A DNA stretch of 5,250 nucleotides from Bacillota bacterium (lineage in GTDB: Bacteria; Bacillota; Clostridia; Oscillospirales; Ruminococcaceae), in assembly GCA_023451415.1 (NCBI GenBank), contig JAEXZK010000282.1, positions 1 through 5,250 on the forward strand, given 5' to 3'. The position numbers were made by a program, and so were the translations under genes. Below are positions 1-5,250 of the stretch, piece by piece; position 1 is the first letter of the stretch, and each line of letters starts with the position of its first letter. The notes beneath the pieces are model-generated. The model searched no databases and had not been told where the DNA came from. It saw nothing but the letters and a program-made list of their open reading frames with translations.

Positions 1-535
1 CCCCGAGCCCTACACCGATGTCTACCGGAAGGCGGGGTTCCAGGTCTTTGAGGTGAACAACCTCACGGGGGAAGGCGCCGGGGAGGTGCGGGAGGCCCTT
101 TCCCGGGGGATCACCGCTTTCTGCGGCAACTCTGGGGCGGGCAAGTCCAGCCTCCTCAACGCCCTGTTCCCAAAGCTGGAGCTGGCCACCGGGGACATCA
201 GCCAGAAGCTGGGCCGCGGCCGCCACACCACCCGCCATGTGGAGCTCTATCCCACCGGGGAGGGCGGCTGGATCGCCGACACCCCCGGCTTTTCGGCGGT
301 GGAGTTCCTGCAATTTGAGAAGATGATGGCCCGGGACCTGGAGGACTGCTTCATCGAATTTGCCCCCTACCTGGGCAAATGCCGGTACACCGGATGCAGC
401 CATACCGCCGAGCGGGGATGCGCCGTCCTGGAGGCGGTGGAAGAAGGGGAGATCGCCCCCAGCCGCCACCAGAGCTACCTGGCCATCTACGAACAGCTGA
501 AAAATGTAAAGGAATGGGAGCTGGACAAAACGTGA
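1..535 (+). CDS. rsgA: Ribosome small-subunit-dependent GTPase RsgA, C-terminal part (5' end outside window)
   Basis: RsgA is a circularly permuted GTPase that acts in the cytoplasm on late maturation of the 30S ribosomal subunit. The open frame runs in from the left edge (codons from base 2) and gives 177 residues before TGA. Visible are the P-loop GNSGAGKSS, the switch-I-like GRGRHTTRH, the G3 motif DTPGF, and the C-terminal zinc knuckle, with Cys, Cys, His and Cys spaced C-x4-C-x-H-x5-C (KCRYTGCSHTAERGCAV). A basic helical tail follows. The order P-loop, G3, zinc site is the family order. The N-terminal OB domain and the G4 motif (NKxD), which precedes the P-loop in this permuted family, must lie upstream of the window. 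A GTG at base 53 is internal and is not the start, because homologous sequence continues before it. The stop overlaps the thiN start, implying co-transcription and coupled translation. Confidence 0.96.
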   Translation, partial: PEPYTDVYRKAGFQVFEVNNLTGEGAGEVREALSRGITAFCGNSGAGKSSLLNALFPKLELATGDISQKLGRGRHTTRHVELYPTGEGGWIADTPGFSAVEFLQFEKMMARDLEDCFIEFAPYLGKCRYTGCSHTAERGCAVLEAVEEGEIAPSRHQSYLAIYEQLKNVKEWELDKT

Positions 536-1170
536 AGGACAACAGGAAGGGCGGCCGCTGCATTATCCTCTGCGCGGGGGAAACCGTCCCCCGGGCCCTG
601 GAGCGGGCGCAGATCGGGCCCGGCGACCTGATCATCGCCGCCGACGGAGGGTATCTCCACGCCCAGCGCTTCGGGCTCACGCCCGACCTTATTGTGGGGG
701 ATTTTGATTCCTCCCCCCCGCCCCCGGGCGAAGGGGAGGTGGAGACCTTCCCGGTGGAAAAGGACGACACCGACTGCATGCTGGCCGCCCGGGAGGGCGT
801 CAGCAGGGGCTGCCGGGAGTTTGTCATCCTGGGAGGGACCGGAGGGCGGCTGGACCACACTCTGGCCAACATCCAGACCCTGGCCTGGCTCTGGGAGCAG
901 GGGGCCAGGGGCGTCCTGCTGGACCGTGAGCACGATATCCGGGTGCTGGGGGAGGGACGCTGGGAGTTCCCGCCCCATGACGGGTACCTGTCGGTATTCG
1001 CCCTGGGCAACCGGGCGGTGGTGTCGGAGGAGGGGATGCACTATCCTTTGGACCATCATCCCCTCACCTGTACCTTTCCCTTGGGGGTGAGCAACCAGAT
1101 CACTGGGGACAAAGGTGTTCTCACCGTCCACAGCGGCCTGGCAGTGTGCATCGTTTACTACAAGATATGA
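532..1170 (+). CDS. thiN: Thiamine diphosphokinase (thiamine pyrophosphokinase)
   Basis: Predicted to transfer pyrophosphate from ATP to thiamine, giving thiamine diphosphate, the cofactor form, in the cytoplasm. The 212-residue length fits the bacterial family. Family motifs are in order: AADGG (about 36-40), PDLIVGDFDS (51-60), KDDTD (77-81), GGRLDHTLANI (104-114) and, in the C-terminal beta domain, YPL (171-173) and GVSNQ (185-189). The aspartates of GDFD and KDDTD correspond to the family's metal/nucleotide site. I chose GTG at 532: it overlaps the rsgA stop as GTGA, and a GGGAG at 516-520 lies 11 nt upstream. An in-frame ATG at 514 would add six residues but has its purine tract directly against the codon. 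The frame stays open further upstream only because it overlaps rsgA. A run of seven C at 713-719 encodes prolines just after GDFDSS. In many Firmicutes rpe lies between rsgA and thiN; here it is absent. Confidence 0.93.
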   Translation: MKDNRKGGRCIILCAGETVPRALERAQIGPGDLIIAADGGYLHAQRFGLTPDLIVGDFDSSPPPPGEGEVETFPVEKDDTDCMLAAREGVSRGCREFVILGGTGGRLDHTLANIQTLAWLWEQGARGVLLDREHDIRVLGEGRWEFPPHDGYLSVFALGNRAVVSEEGMHYPLDHHPLTCTFPLGVSNQITGDKGVLTVHSGLAVCIVYYKI

Positions 1171-1256
1171 CCGGAGCTTCCATGGGAAAGCACCCAGCGG
1201 TGATGCGGACCCCCAAAGACCTTTGACGCGGCGTAATGGTTTTAAAAAAGCGCTTT

Positions 1257-1285
1257 GCCCCCGCCCAAGGGGACGGGGCGGCGGC
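1257..1285 (+). other. GC-rich hairpin upstream of the 191-residue protein gene
   Basis: CCGCCC (1261-1266) pairs with GGGCGG (1276-1281) around a 9-nt loop. After one mismatch (1260/1282), GCC (1257-1259) pairs with GGC (1283-1285), giving a stem of nine pairs in total. It ends 15 nt before the GAGGAGG ribosome site. No T-run follows, so it is not a standard intrinsic terminator. It could modulate mRNA stability or access to the ribosome site. It could also be chance in GC-rich DNA. Confidence 0.4.
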
Positions 1286-1300
1286 TCTGCACGACTCATT

Positions 1301-1307
1301 GAGGAGG
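1301..1307 (+). promoter_or_regulatory. Strong ribosome binding site that fixes a GTG start
   Basis: GAGGAGG lies 8 nt before GTG at 1316. It decides the start of the next gene, whose frame is open well upstream (to at least 1115) with candidate starts that lack such a site and would give a low-complexity, Arg/Pro/Gly-rich extension. Confidence 0.85.
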
Positions 1308-1315
1308 ACAAAAAA

Positions 1316-1891
1316 GTGGCAAATGAATACAAGGCTCTGCTAGAAAAGGCCCAGGAGCAAAAAAACATGGTAGTGGTCTTCCGGGACAAGCTGGACGGCG
1401 CCTTCTACGGCGGTATCCCCGTGATCCAGAGTCAGGAGCTGCTGGTGCTGGCCAAGGAGCAGGAGTTCCGCCTGGACGGCTGGGTAGCCCTGCGTCAGAA
1501 GGACGTCACCCTGGTGGAACAGTACGATGACAACGACTTCTGCCGCAGGGTGCTGGAGGGCGAAGGCGTTTATGCCCAGGCCAAGGCCCCAAAAGGGGGC
1601 TGCCGGAACTGGCGGGAACTGCTGGAGGCGGTCCGGGACGGCTGCCGGGGCTGGGCCACCGTGGAGTGCGAATCCCCGGAGGAGATGCTCTTTTTTGTGG
1701 GCGTCGTCACCTCGGTGGACGGCAACTACCTGATGATGCGTCGGGTGGATGCCGACGGGCGCTGGCATCCGGACGAGACCACCGTCCCCCTGGAGGACAT
1801 CACCGCCGTCTCCTTTGGCGGGCGGTATCTCCAGATTTATGAGAAATACAGCAAAGCCGCGGCTGGGCGGCGGAATGGAGCAAAAGCATGA
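1316..1891 (+). CDS. Conserved-looking protein of unknown function with two tandem beta-rich modules
   Basis: I do not recognise a named family. The product has 191 residues, no signal peptide, no membrane segment, and is probably cytoplasmic. By eye it is an internal duplication. Module 1 (about residues 18-80) and module 2 (about 113-178) share the pattern: beta-strand V-x-V, then F-x-x-G-(I/V), a hydrophobic strand containing LL or LM, DG, then D-(V/I)-T-x-V followed by an aromatic (F/Y) strand. Key segments are DGWVALRQKDVTLVE in module 1 and PLEDITAVSFGGRYLQIYEK in module 2. The bent-strand pattern with a DIT-x-V strand suggests small Sm-like barrels, but this is inference from the sequence pattern. 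A linker with a short helix (NWRELLEAVRDG, 98-109) joins the modules, and a basic tail (AGRRNGAKA) ends it. GTG 1316 is chosen from the GAGGAGG upstream. The stop overlaps the helicase ATG (ATGA), so translation is probably coupled and a role alongside the helicase is possible. Confidence 0.88.
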   Translation: MANEYKALLEKAQEQKNMVVVFRDKLDGAFYGGIPVIQSQELLVLAKEQEFRLDGWVALRQKDVTLVEQYDDNDFCRRVLEGEGVYAQAKAPKGGCRNWRELLEAVRDGCRGWATVECESPEEMLFFVGVVTSVDGNYLMMRRVDADGRWHPDETTVPLEDITAVSFGGRYLQIYEKYSKAAAGRRNGAKA

Positions 1892-3030
1892 CAGAATACA
1901 AAGACCTTGCGGTTTCCCCCGAGATACTCCGGGCAGTGGAAAAGATGGGCTTTACCTATATGACCGAGATCCAGGAAAAGGCCATCCCGGTGATGCTGGC
2001 GGGGCGGGAGATCATAGCCAAGGCCCCCACGGGCACCGGCAAGACCTGCGCGTTCGGCATCCCCATTGTGGAGAAAATTGACCCCGCCTCCAAGGACCTT
2101 CAGGCCCTGATCCTCTGCCCCACCCGGGAGCTGTGCACCCAGATCTGCGATGATCTGCGGCAGCTGGCCCAATTTAAGGAAGGGCTCCAGATCGTCTCTG
2201 TCTATGGCGGCCAGCCCATGGGCAAGCAGCTGGCGGCCCTCAAGCGGAACCCCCAGGTGGTTGTGGCCACGCCGGGCCGCCTGCTGGATCACATGAGTCG
2301 CCGCACCATCCGTCTGGACAAGGTATCCACCGTGGTGCTGGACGAGGCGGACGAGATGCTGGACATGGGCTTCTTCAAGGATGTGCAGAAGATCCTGGAC
2401 CGCCTGCCCAAGGAGAAGCAGATGGTGATGTTCTCCGCCACCATTTCCCGGGAGGTAATGGACATCGGATGGCTGTACCAGCGGGATGCCGAGGAGATCA
2501 CTGTCCAGCCCGTGGAGCTGAGCCGGCCCAAGATCACCCAGTACTCCTGCCAGGTGACGGGGCGGAAGAAGATTTTTACCCTGGCCGCGCTTATCAAGGG
2601 CCAGGAGTATCGGCGCGTGCTGGTGTTCTGCAACACCAAGTATGCCACCACCAGCCTCTGCGACCAGCTGTCCGCCTGCGGCGTTGCCGCGGAATGCATC
2701 AACGGGGACATGATCCAGGCCGCCAGGAACCAGGTGATGGCCCGTTTCAAAGCCGGGGAGCTGCCCGTCCTCATCGCCACCGACGTGGCCGCCCGGGGCA
2801 TCGACGTCACCGATGTGGAGGCCGTCTTCAATTTTGACGTCCCCCAGGACAACGAATCCTACACCCACCGCATCGGCCGCACGGGTCGCGCCCAAAAGGA
2901 GGGCGCCGCCTATATCTTCTACGGCCCCGACGAGGTCCAGCGGCTGAAGAATATCATCCGCTATACCCGCAACGACATCCGCCCCATTCAGGTGGATGAA
3001 GCGGGAAAGATCACCCTCCAGGAAAAGTAA
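1888..3030 (+). CDS. DEAD-box ATP-dependent RNA helicase, compact core-only form
   Basis: An ATP-dependent RNA-unwinding or RNP-remodelling enzyme of superfamily 2, cytoplasmic. The 380 residues contain all core motifs in order: Q motif (FTYMTEIQ, 22-29), motif I APTGTGKT (46-53), Ia PTREL (78-82), GG (107-108), Ib TPGR (128-131), II DEAD (152-155), III SAT (183-185), IV VLVFCNT (244-250), V ATDVAARGID (297-306) and VI HRIGRTGR (327-334). Both RecA-like domains are therefore complete and catalytically plausible. The protein stops about 45 residues after motif VI. It lacks the C-terminal RNA-binding domain or basic tail found in DbpA-, CsdA- or CshA-type helicases, so I give no subgroup symbol. 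The upstream aromatic of the Q motif is Tyr4 rather than the usual Phe. GGAG at 1877-1880 is 7 nt before the ATG. The start overlaps the preceding stop, and a hairpin terminator follows at 3064. Confidence 0.96.
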   Translation: MTEYKDLAVSPEILRAVEKMGFTYMTEIQEKAIPVMLAGREIIAKAPTGTGKTCAFGIPIVEKIDPASKDLQALILCPTRELCTQICDDLRQLAQFKEGLQIVSVYGGQPMGKQLAALKRNPQVVVATPGRLLDHMSRRTIRLDKVSTVVLDEADEMLDMGFFKDVQKILDRLPKEKQMVMFSATISREVMDIGWLYQRDAEEITVQPVELSRPKITQYSCQVTGRKKIFTLAALIKGQEYRRVLVFCNTKYATTSLCDQLSACGVAAECINGDMIQAARNQVMARFKAGELPVLIATDVAARGIDVTDVEAVFNFDVPQDNESYTHRIGRTGRAQKEGAAYIFYGPDEVQRLKNIIRYTRNDIRPIQVDEAGKITLQEK

Positions 3031-3063
3031 TCCGCCCCCGAAGCCCTGGAGCGCAGATAGGAA

Positions 3064-3109
3064 AACGCCTGACACCGCCAACCGGCGGCATCAGGCGTTC
3101 TTGTTTTAT
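3064..3109. terminator. Probable bidirectional intrinsic terminator between convergent genes
   Basis: AACGCCTGA (3064-3072) pairs perfectly with TCAGGCGTT (3091-3099). Inside it CCGCC (3075-3079) pairs with GGCGG (3084-3088) around an AACC loop, with a CA/CA internal loop between the stems. On the + strand a T-rich run (TTCTTGTTTTAT) follows, terminating the helicase transcript. On the - strand the stem is followed by TTTTCC, weaker but suited to terminate the antiporter transcript, whose stop lies about 30 nt earlier at 3129. Confidence 0.9.
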
Positions 3110-3128
3110 CGGAAGGAACCAGGGGGTC

Positions 3129-4673
3129 TTAGGCGGCAGCCACTTCCACACCGTACTTCTTGGCAGCATATTTATGCAGAGCGAAGAAGGCGATGACGAT
3201 GGTGACCGCGGCGGTAACCAGACCCAGGATGGGGGAGACCAGACCGCCCACCAGGAAGCCCAGCGCGGAGCAGATGCCCACGGTGAGGCTGTAAGGCAGC
3301 TGGGTGCGGACGTGCTGGATATGGTCGGCGCCGGCAGCGGTGGAAGCCAGGATGGTGGTGTCGGAGATGGGGGAGCAGTGATCGCCGAACACGCCGCCGC
3401 TGAGGCAGGCGCCGATCATCAGGCCCATGTCAACACCGAACTGATGGGCGATAGGCAGGCAGATGGGGATGGTGATGGCCCAGACACCCCAGGAGCTGCC
3501 GGTGGAGAAGCCGACCAGAGCGCCCACAACAAAGATGACCATGGGCAGGATGCCCGGGGCAATGTTGTTGGACTCAACGATATGGATGAGGTAACCCTTC
3601 AGGTCCAGATCGCCGGTGACTCCGCCGACGCACCAGGCGCAAACCAGGATGACGGGGATGTCGGAGTTGAGGGAGATACCTTTGCAGAACTCAGGCACCA
3701 GGTCGCCCAGCTTCATGATGCCGGAGCGGACGCTCATAAGGCCGGAAGCAACAGCGGCGACAAAGAAGCTGAGGATGATGGAAGCGGTGATGTTGCAGTT
3801 CATGAAAGCGCCGCCCACGCCGTTGGTGGCGGCGTCGCCGGTCCACATGATCATGGCCAGCAGGGTGCCGAACAGGGCGATGATGGGGACGAGGAAGTTG
3901 GCCAGGGTGAGATTTTTGCCGGCGAAGAGGGTATCCTCATCGATGTCGTACTTGGACATGGGGTTGTCGTTGGGGCCGATGAGCTTGCCGGTTTCCTCGG
4001 CGCGCTTTTCGGCCTCATACATGGGGCCGATGTCCAGCTTGGCCAGGATGACAAAGAGAAGGGCCAGCATGCCAAACAGAGCGTAGAAGTTGTAGGGGAT
4101 GGATTTGACAAAGGTGATCCAGGGGTTATCGGAGATGGCCAGCAGGGCAAACTGCGCCGCAATCAGGCTGGTGGCGTAGGTGCTGTAGCTGGTGATGGGC
4201 GACAGGGTGGCAAAGGGGCAGCCCATGACGTCGCAGATGTAAGCCAGCTTGACGCGGGACACCCGGAACTTCTCGGTGATGGGGCGCATGATGGAGCCCA
4301 GGGTCAGGGTAGGCTCGGTAAAGATAAAAGCAAAGGCCGTGGCATAGGTGAGCACCTGGGCCTGTTTTTTGTTCTTGATCCCCTTGGCGACGGCCCCGCC
4401 GAAGGCCTTGGCCGCACCGGAAATCTTAAAGACGTAAACGAAGCCGCCGCAGGCAACGGTCAGCAGGATCATACCAGCGTTCCATTCGTTACCGATGTTG
4501 GGGATAAAGTAGTCGGTAATCATTTTGGGCAAGGCAATGATGGGATTCCACCCGTTGAGGATGGTGACGCCTACCCAAAGACCCATGATCAGAGAAAACA
4601 CAGTTTGTTTGGTGATCAGGGCCAGGCCGATGGCGATCAGGGGGGGAAGCAGGGAAAGAATTCCATACTCCAT
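3129..4673 (-). CDS. Na+/H+ antiporter, NhaC family
   Basis: A polytopic inner-membrane secondary transporter, expected to exchange Na+ (or an organic solute) for protons. The 514 residues form many hydrophobic segments (for example 5-20, 24-40, 66-83, 108-120, 197-211, 258-276, 296-312, 375-390, 396-410, 465-497). Signature stretches are MGCPFATLSPITSYS (150-164), STGSSWG (390-396) and GGVFGDHCSPISDTT (426-440) followed by HVRTQLPYSL, all typical of NhaC-type proteins. A polar cytoplasmic-type loop with many acidic residues spans about 213-255. Members of this family differ in substrate, some exchanging organic acids or amino acids, so the cation/proton activity is a family-level call. ATG 4673 gives the usual N-terminus (SLLPPLIAIGLALI). 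The gene has its own promoter at 4745-4773 and a terminator at 3064-3109, so it is probably monocistronic. The ribosome site is oddly placed (see findings). Confidence 0.92.
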   Translation of the reverse strand: MEYGILSLLPPLIAIGLALITKQTVFSLIMGLWVGVTILNGWNPIIALPKMITDYFIPNIGNEWNAGMILLTVACGGFVYVFKISGAAKAFGGAVAKGIKNKKQAQVLTYATAFAFIFTEPTLTLGSIMRPITEKFRVSRVKLAYICDVMGCPFATLSPITSYSTYATSLIAAQFALLAISDNPWITFVKSIPYNFYALFGMLALLFVILAKLDIGPMYEAEKRAEETGKLIGPNDNPMSKYDIDEDTLFAGKNLTLANFLVPIIALFGTLLAMIMWTGDAATNGVGGAFMNCNITASIILSFFVAAVASGLMSVRSGIMKLGDLVPEFCKGISLNSDIPVILVCAWCVGGVTGDLDLKGYLIHIVESNNIAPGILPMVIFVVGALVGFSTGSSWGVWAITIPICLPIAHQFGVDMGLMIGACLSGGVFGDHCSPISDTTILASTAAGADHIQHVRTQLPYSLTVGICSALGFLVGGLVSPILGLVTAAVTIVIAFFALHKYAAKKYGVEVAAA

Positions 4674-4683
4674 AGTTTTGCAT

Positions 4684-4696
4684 CTCGCTTTCCTTT
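4684..4696 (-). promoter_or_regulatory. Ribosome-site region of the antiporter gene, unusual spacing
   Basis: On the - strand AAAGGAAAGCGAG precedes the antiporter start. AAAGGA (4696-4691) is 17 nt from ATG 4673, which is long. The weaker GCGAG (4688-4684) is 10 nt away and is the likely functional site. The stronger AAAGGA is 7 nt from another ATG at 4683, which is out of frame with the antiporter. Confidence 0.55.
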
Positions 4697-4744
4697 AACG
4701 TTCTTGCCAGCCAGACGGTTCGTACATCCGGGTAGCATAGTATA

Positions 4745-4773
4745 ATGATAGCTGAAAAAAGCATCGTTTGCAA
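4745..4773 (-). promoter_or_regulatory. Sigma-70/SigA-type promoter of the antiporter gene
   Basis: Read on the - strand: -35 box TTGCAA (4773-4768, 4 of 6 consensus), a 17-bp spacer, and -10 box TATCAT (4750-4745, 5 of 6). The expected transcription start is near 4738, giving a leader of about 65 nt. It lies in an AT-rich gap within an otherwise GC-rich window, downstream of the ECF gene's terminator, which supports an independent promoter. Confidence 0.7.
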
Positions 4774-4824
4774 GGCGGCTTTTGAACAATACCGCTAATC
4801 TTAACAGAAATCGGCTTAATATAT

Positions 4825-4843
4825 AAAAATTTTGTGAATTTTT
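4825..4843. repeat. AT-rich inverted repeat, possible operator
   Basis: AAAAATT (4825-4831) and AATTTTT (4837-4843) are a perfect 7-bp inverted repeat around TTGTG. It lies about 50 bp upstream of the antiporter -35 box. It could bind a regulator or act as an A-tract UP-like element. In such AT-rich DNA a chance match is also likely. Confidence 0.3.
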
Positions 4844-4870
4844 GGAACAAATGATATCGAAAATATTAAT

Positions 4871-4897
4871 AAAAAAAGAACGGCGCGGCGGCCGTTC
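4871..4897 (-). terminator. Intrinsic terminator of the ECF S-component gene
   Basis: On the - strand GAACGGC (4897-4891) pairs perfectly with GCCGTTC (4884-4878) around a 6-nt loop (4890-4885), immediately followed by seven T (4877-4871). It starts about 28 nt after the stop codon at 4926. The + strand has no T-run directly after the stem, so it works in one direction. It separates this gene from the antiporter. Confidence 0.92.
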
Positions 4898-4925
4898 AGA
4901 AAGACAGATTTTTTAAATATTAACT

Positions 4926-5250
4926 TCAGCGGCGGACAACTTTCCGCAGCACGGCGGCCAGGGGAATGGTGATGGCGGTGGCGGCGATGGCTTCAATGAC
5001 GCCGTTGAAGCTGATAACCCCGCCGATAACACCCATCAGTGTGGAGTAAGCGATGCCCCTGGCCTGGGCATAAGCGGGGCCAAAGAATACATAAATGCCC
5101 CCCATGACCAGAATGGTATTGGTCATAGAGCCCAGAAAGCCTGAAAGGGCGGCGGCCAGGCCCGTATTCTTCTGCACCCGCATCATCAGGCGGAAGACCC
5201 ACCCGGCGACCACACCGATGAGGATGCGGGGAACCATGGCGATAACAAGG
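4926..5250 (-). CDS. ECF transporter S component, C-terminal part (5' end outside window)
   Basis: A membrane substrate-binding subunit of an energy-coupling-factor vitamin/micronutrient importer, which would work with the EcfA, EcfA' and EcfT module encoded elsewhere. The frame is open to the right edge (LVIA before the methionine at 5237), so that ATG is probably internal; about 107 residues are visible. Seen are VPRILIGVVAGWVFR, a hydrophobic stretch SGFLGSMTNTILVMGGIYVFFG with the NT-(I/L)-LV pattern common in this S-component family, then two more hydrophobic segments and a short basic end (RKVVRR), fitting the last three or so membrane helices. The substrate cannot be told from this part; pantothenate (PanT-like), folate or riboflavin carriers are all possible. 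No adjacent transporter subunits are visible. The gene ends at its own terminator (4871-4897). Confidence 0.82.
   Translation of the reverse strand, partial: LVIAMVPRILIGVVAGWVFRLMMRVQKNTGLAAALSGFLGSMTNTILVMGGIYVFFGPAYAQARGIAYSTLMGVIGGVISFNGVIEAIAATAITIPLAAVLRKVVRR

Larger units (their letters stand above)
1171..1315 (+). other. Intergenic gap between thiN and the 191-residue protein gene
   Basis: This 145-bp stretch has no convincing gene. It contains a short palindrome AAAGCGCTTT (1247-1256), a GC-rich hairpin (1257-1285) and the ribosome site of the next gene. A TTGACG at 1223-1228 resembles a -35 box, but no acceptable -10 box lies 16-18 bp downstream, so I do not call a promoter. A 14-codon ATG frame at 1182-1226 with GGAG 5 nt upstream is present but has no other support. 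The downstream gene may be read through from rsgA-thiN or may have a weak internal promoter. Confidence 0.6.

Noticed and set aside
379..531. Upstream extension of thiN to an ATG at 379
   Set aside because: The added residues are the out-of-frame reading of rsgA (Arg/Gly/Pro-rich). The GTG at 532 with the GTGA overlap gives the family's normal N-terminus.
1223..1251. Possible internal promoter with TTGACG as -35 box
   Set aside because: No acceptable -10 hexamer occurs at 16-18 bp spacing.
1115..1315. Upstream extension of the 191-residue protein to an ATG at 1115
   Set aside because: The extension overlaps the thiN end in another frame and is Arg/Pro/Gly-rich; GAGGAGG at 1301-1307 marks GTG 1316.
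487..1389. A 300-codon - strand frame across thiN and the following gap
   Set aside because: It is low-complexity, spans two real + strand features, and has no motif or ribosome site.
1837..3081. A 414-codon open frame on the - strand, antisense to the helicase
   Set aside because: It mirrors the helicase codons and runs through the terminator. It carries no recognisable motif, while the + strand has all DEAD-box motifs.
3174..4745. A 523-codon open frame on the + strand, antisense to the antiporter
   Set aside because: The translation is Gly/Asp/Gln/His-rich low-complexity with no domain, lacks a ribosome site, and exactly shadows a strongly codon-biased membrane protein gene with recognisable motifs on the other strand.
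4741..4746. A perfect TATAAT on the + strand
   Set aside because: There is no rightward gene for it to serve and no good -35 box upstream. It overlaps the - strand promoter's -10 region, which explains the similarity.
4871..4915. The 4878-4897 hairpin as a + strand terminator
   Set aside because: The + strand T-run begins about 12 nt after the stem, too far for an intrinsic terminator, and no + strand gene ends there.

Overview
This 5.25-kb window looks like ordinary chromosomal DNA from a GC-rich, low-mobility Firmicute. A gut Clostridia lineage such as Oscillospiraceae/Ruminococcaceae is the most likely source. That is inferred from high-GC codon usage, GTG starts, strong AGGAGG-type ribosome sites, an ECF-type vitamin transporter component and a NhaC-family antiporter. 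No 16S or other marker gene is present, so the assignment is an inference. No IS element, CRISPR array, tRNA or rRNA was seen.

Left part (1-3030, + strand): four genes read rightward in a tight run. The window opens inside rsgA (ribosome-assembly GTPase), whose stop overlaps the GTG start of thiN (thiamine diphosphokinase). After a 145-bp gap with a GC-rich hairpin comes a 191-residue protein of unassigned function. It appears to be built from two copies of one small beta-rich module. Its stop overlaps the ATG of a compact DEAD-box RNA helicase. The promoter of the run lies left of the window.

Middle (3031-3128): a strong hairpin with T-rich flanks on both sides separates the convergent helicase and antiporter genes, and probably terminates transcription from both directions.

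Right part (3129-5250, - strand): a 514-residue NhaC-family Na+/H+ antiporter is read leftward. It has its own recognisable promoter in a 252-bp AT-rich gap. Upstream is the 3' part of an ECF-transporter substrate-binding (S) subunit gene, which ends at its own intrinsic terminator. These two genes are therefore neighbours but separate transcription units.

Functionally, the left run joins ribosome maturation (RsgA), cofactor synthesis (ThiN) and RNA remodelling (helicase). The right part is membrane transport. The least explained item is the duplicated-module protein translationally coupled to the helicase. It could be an RNA-handling partner, but this is a hypothesis. Nothing else in the window points strongly to a novel system.
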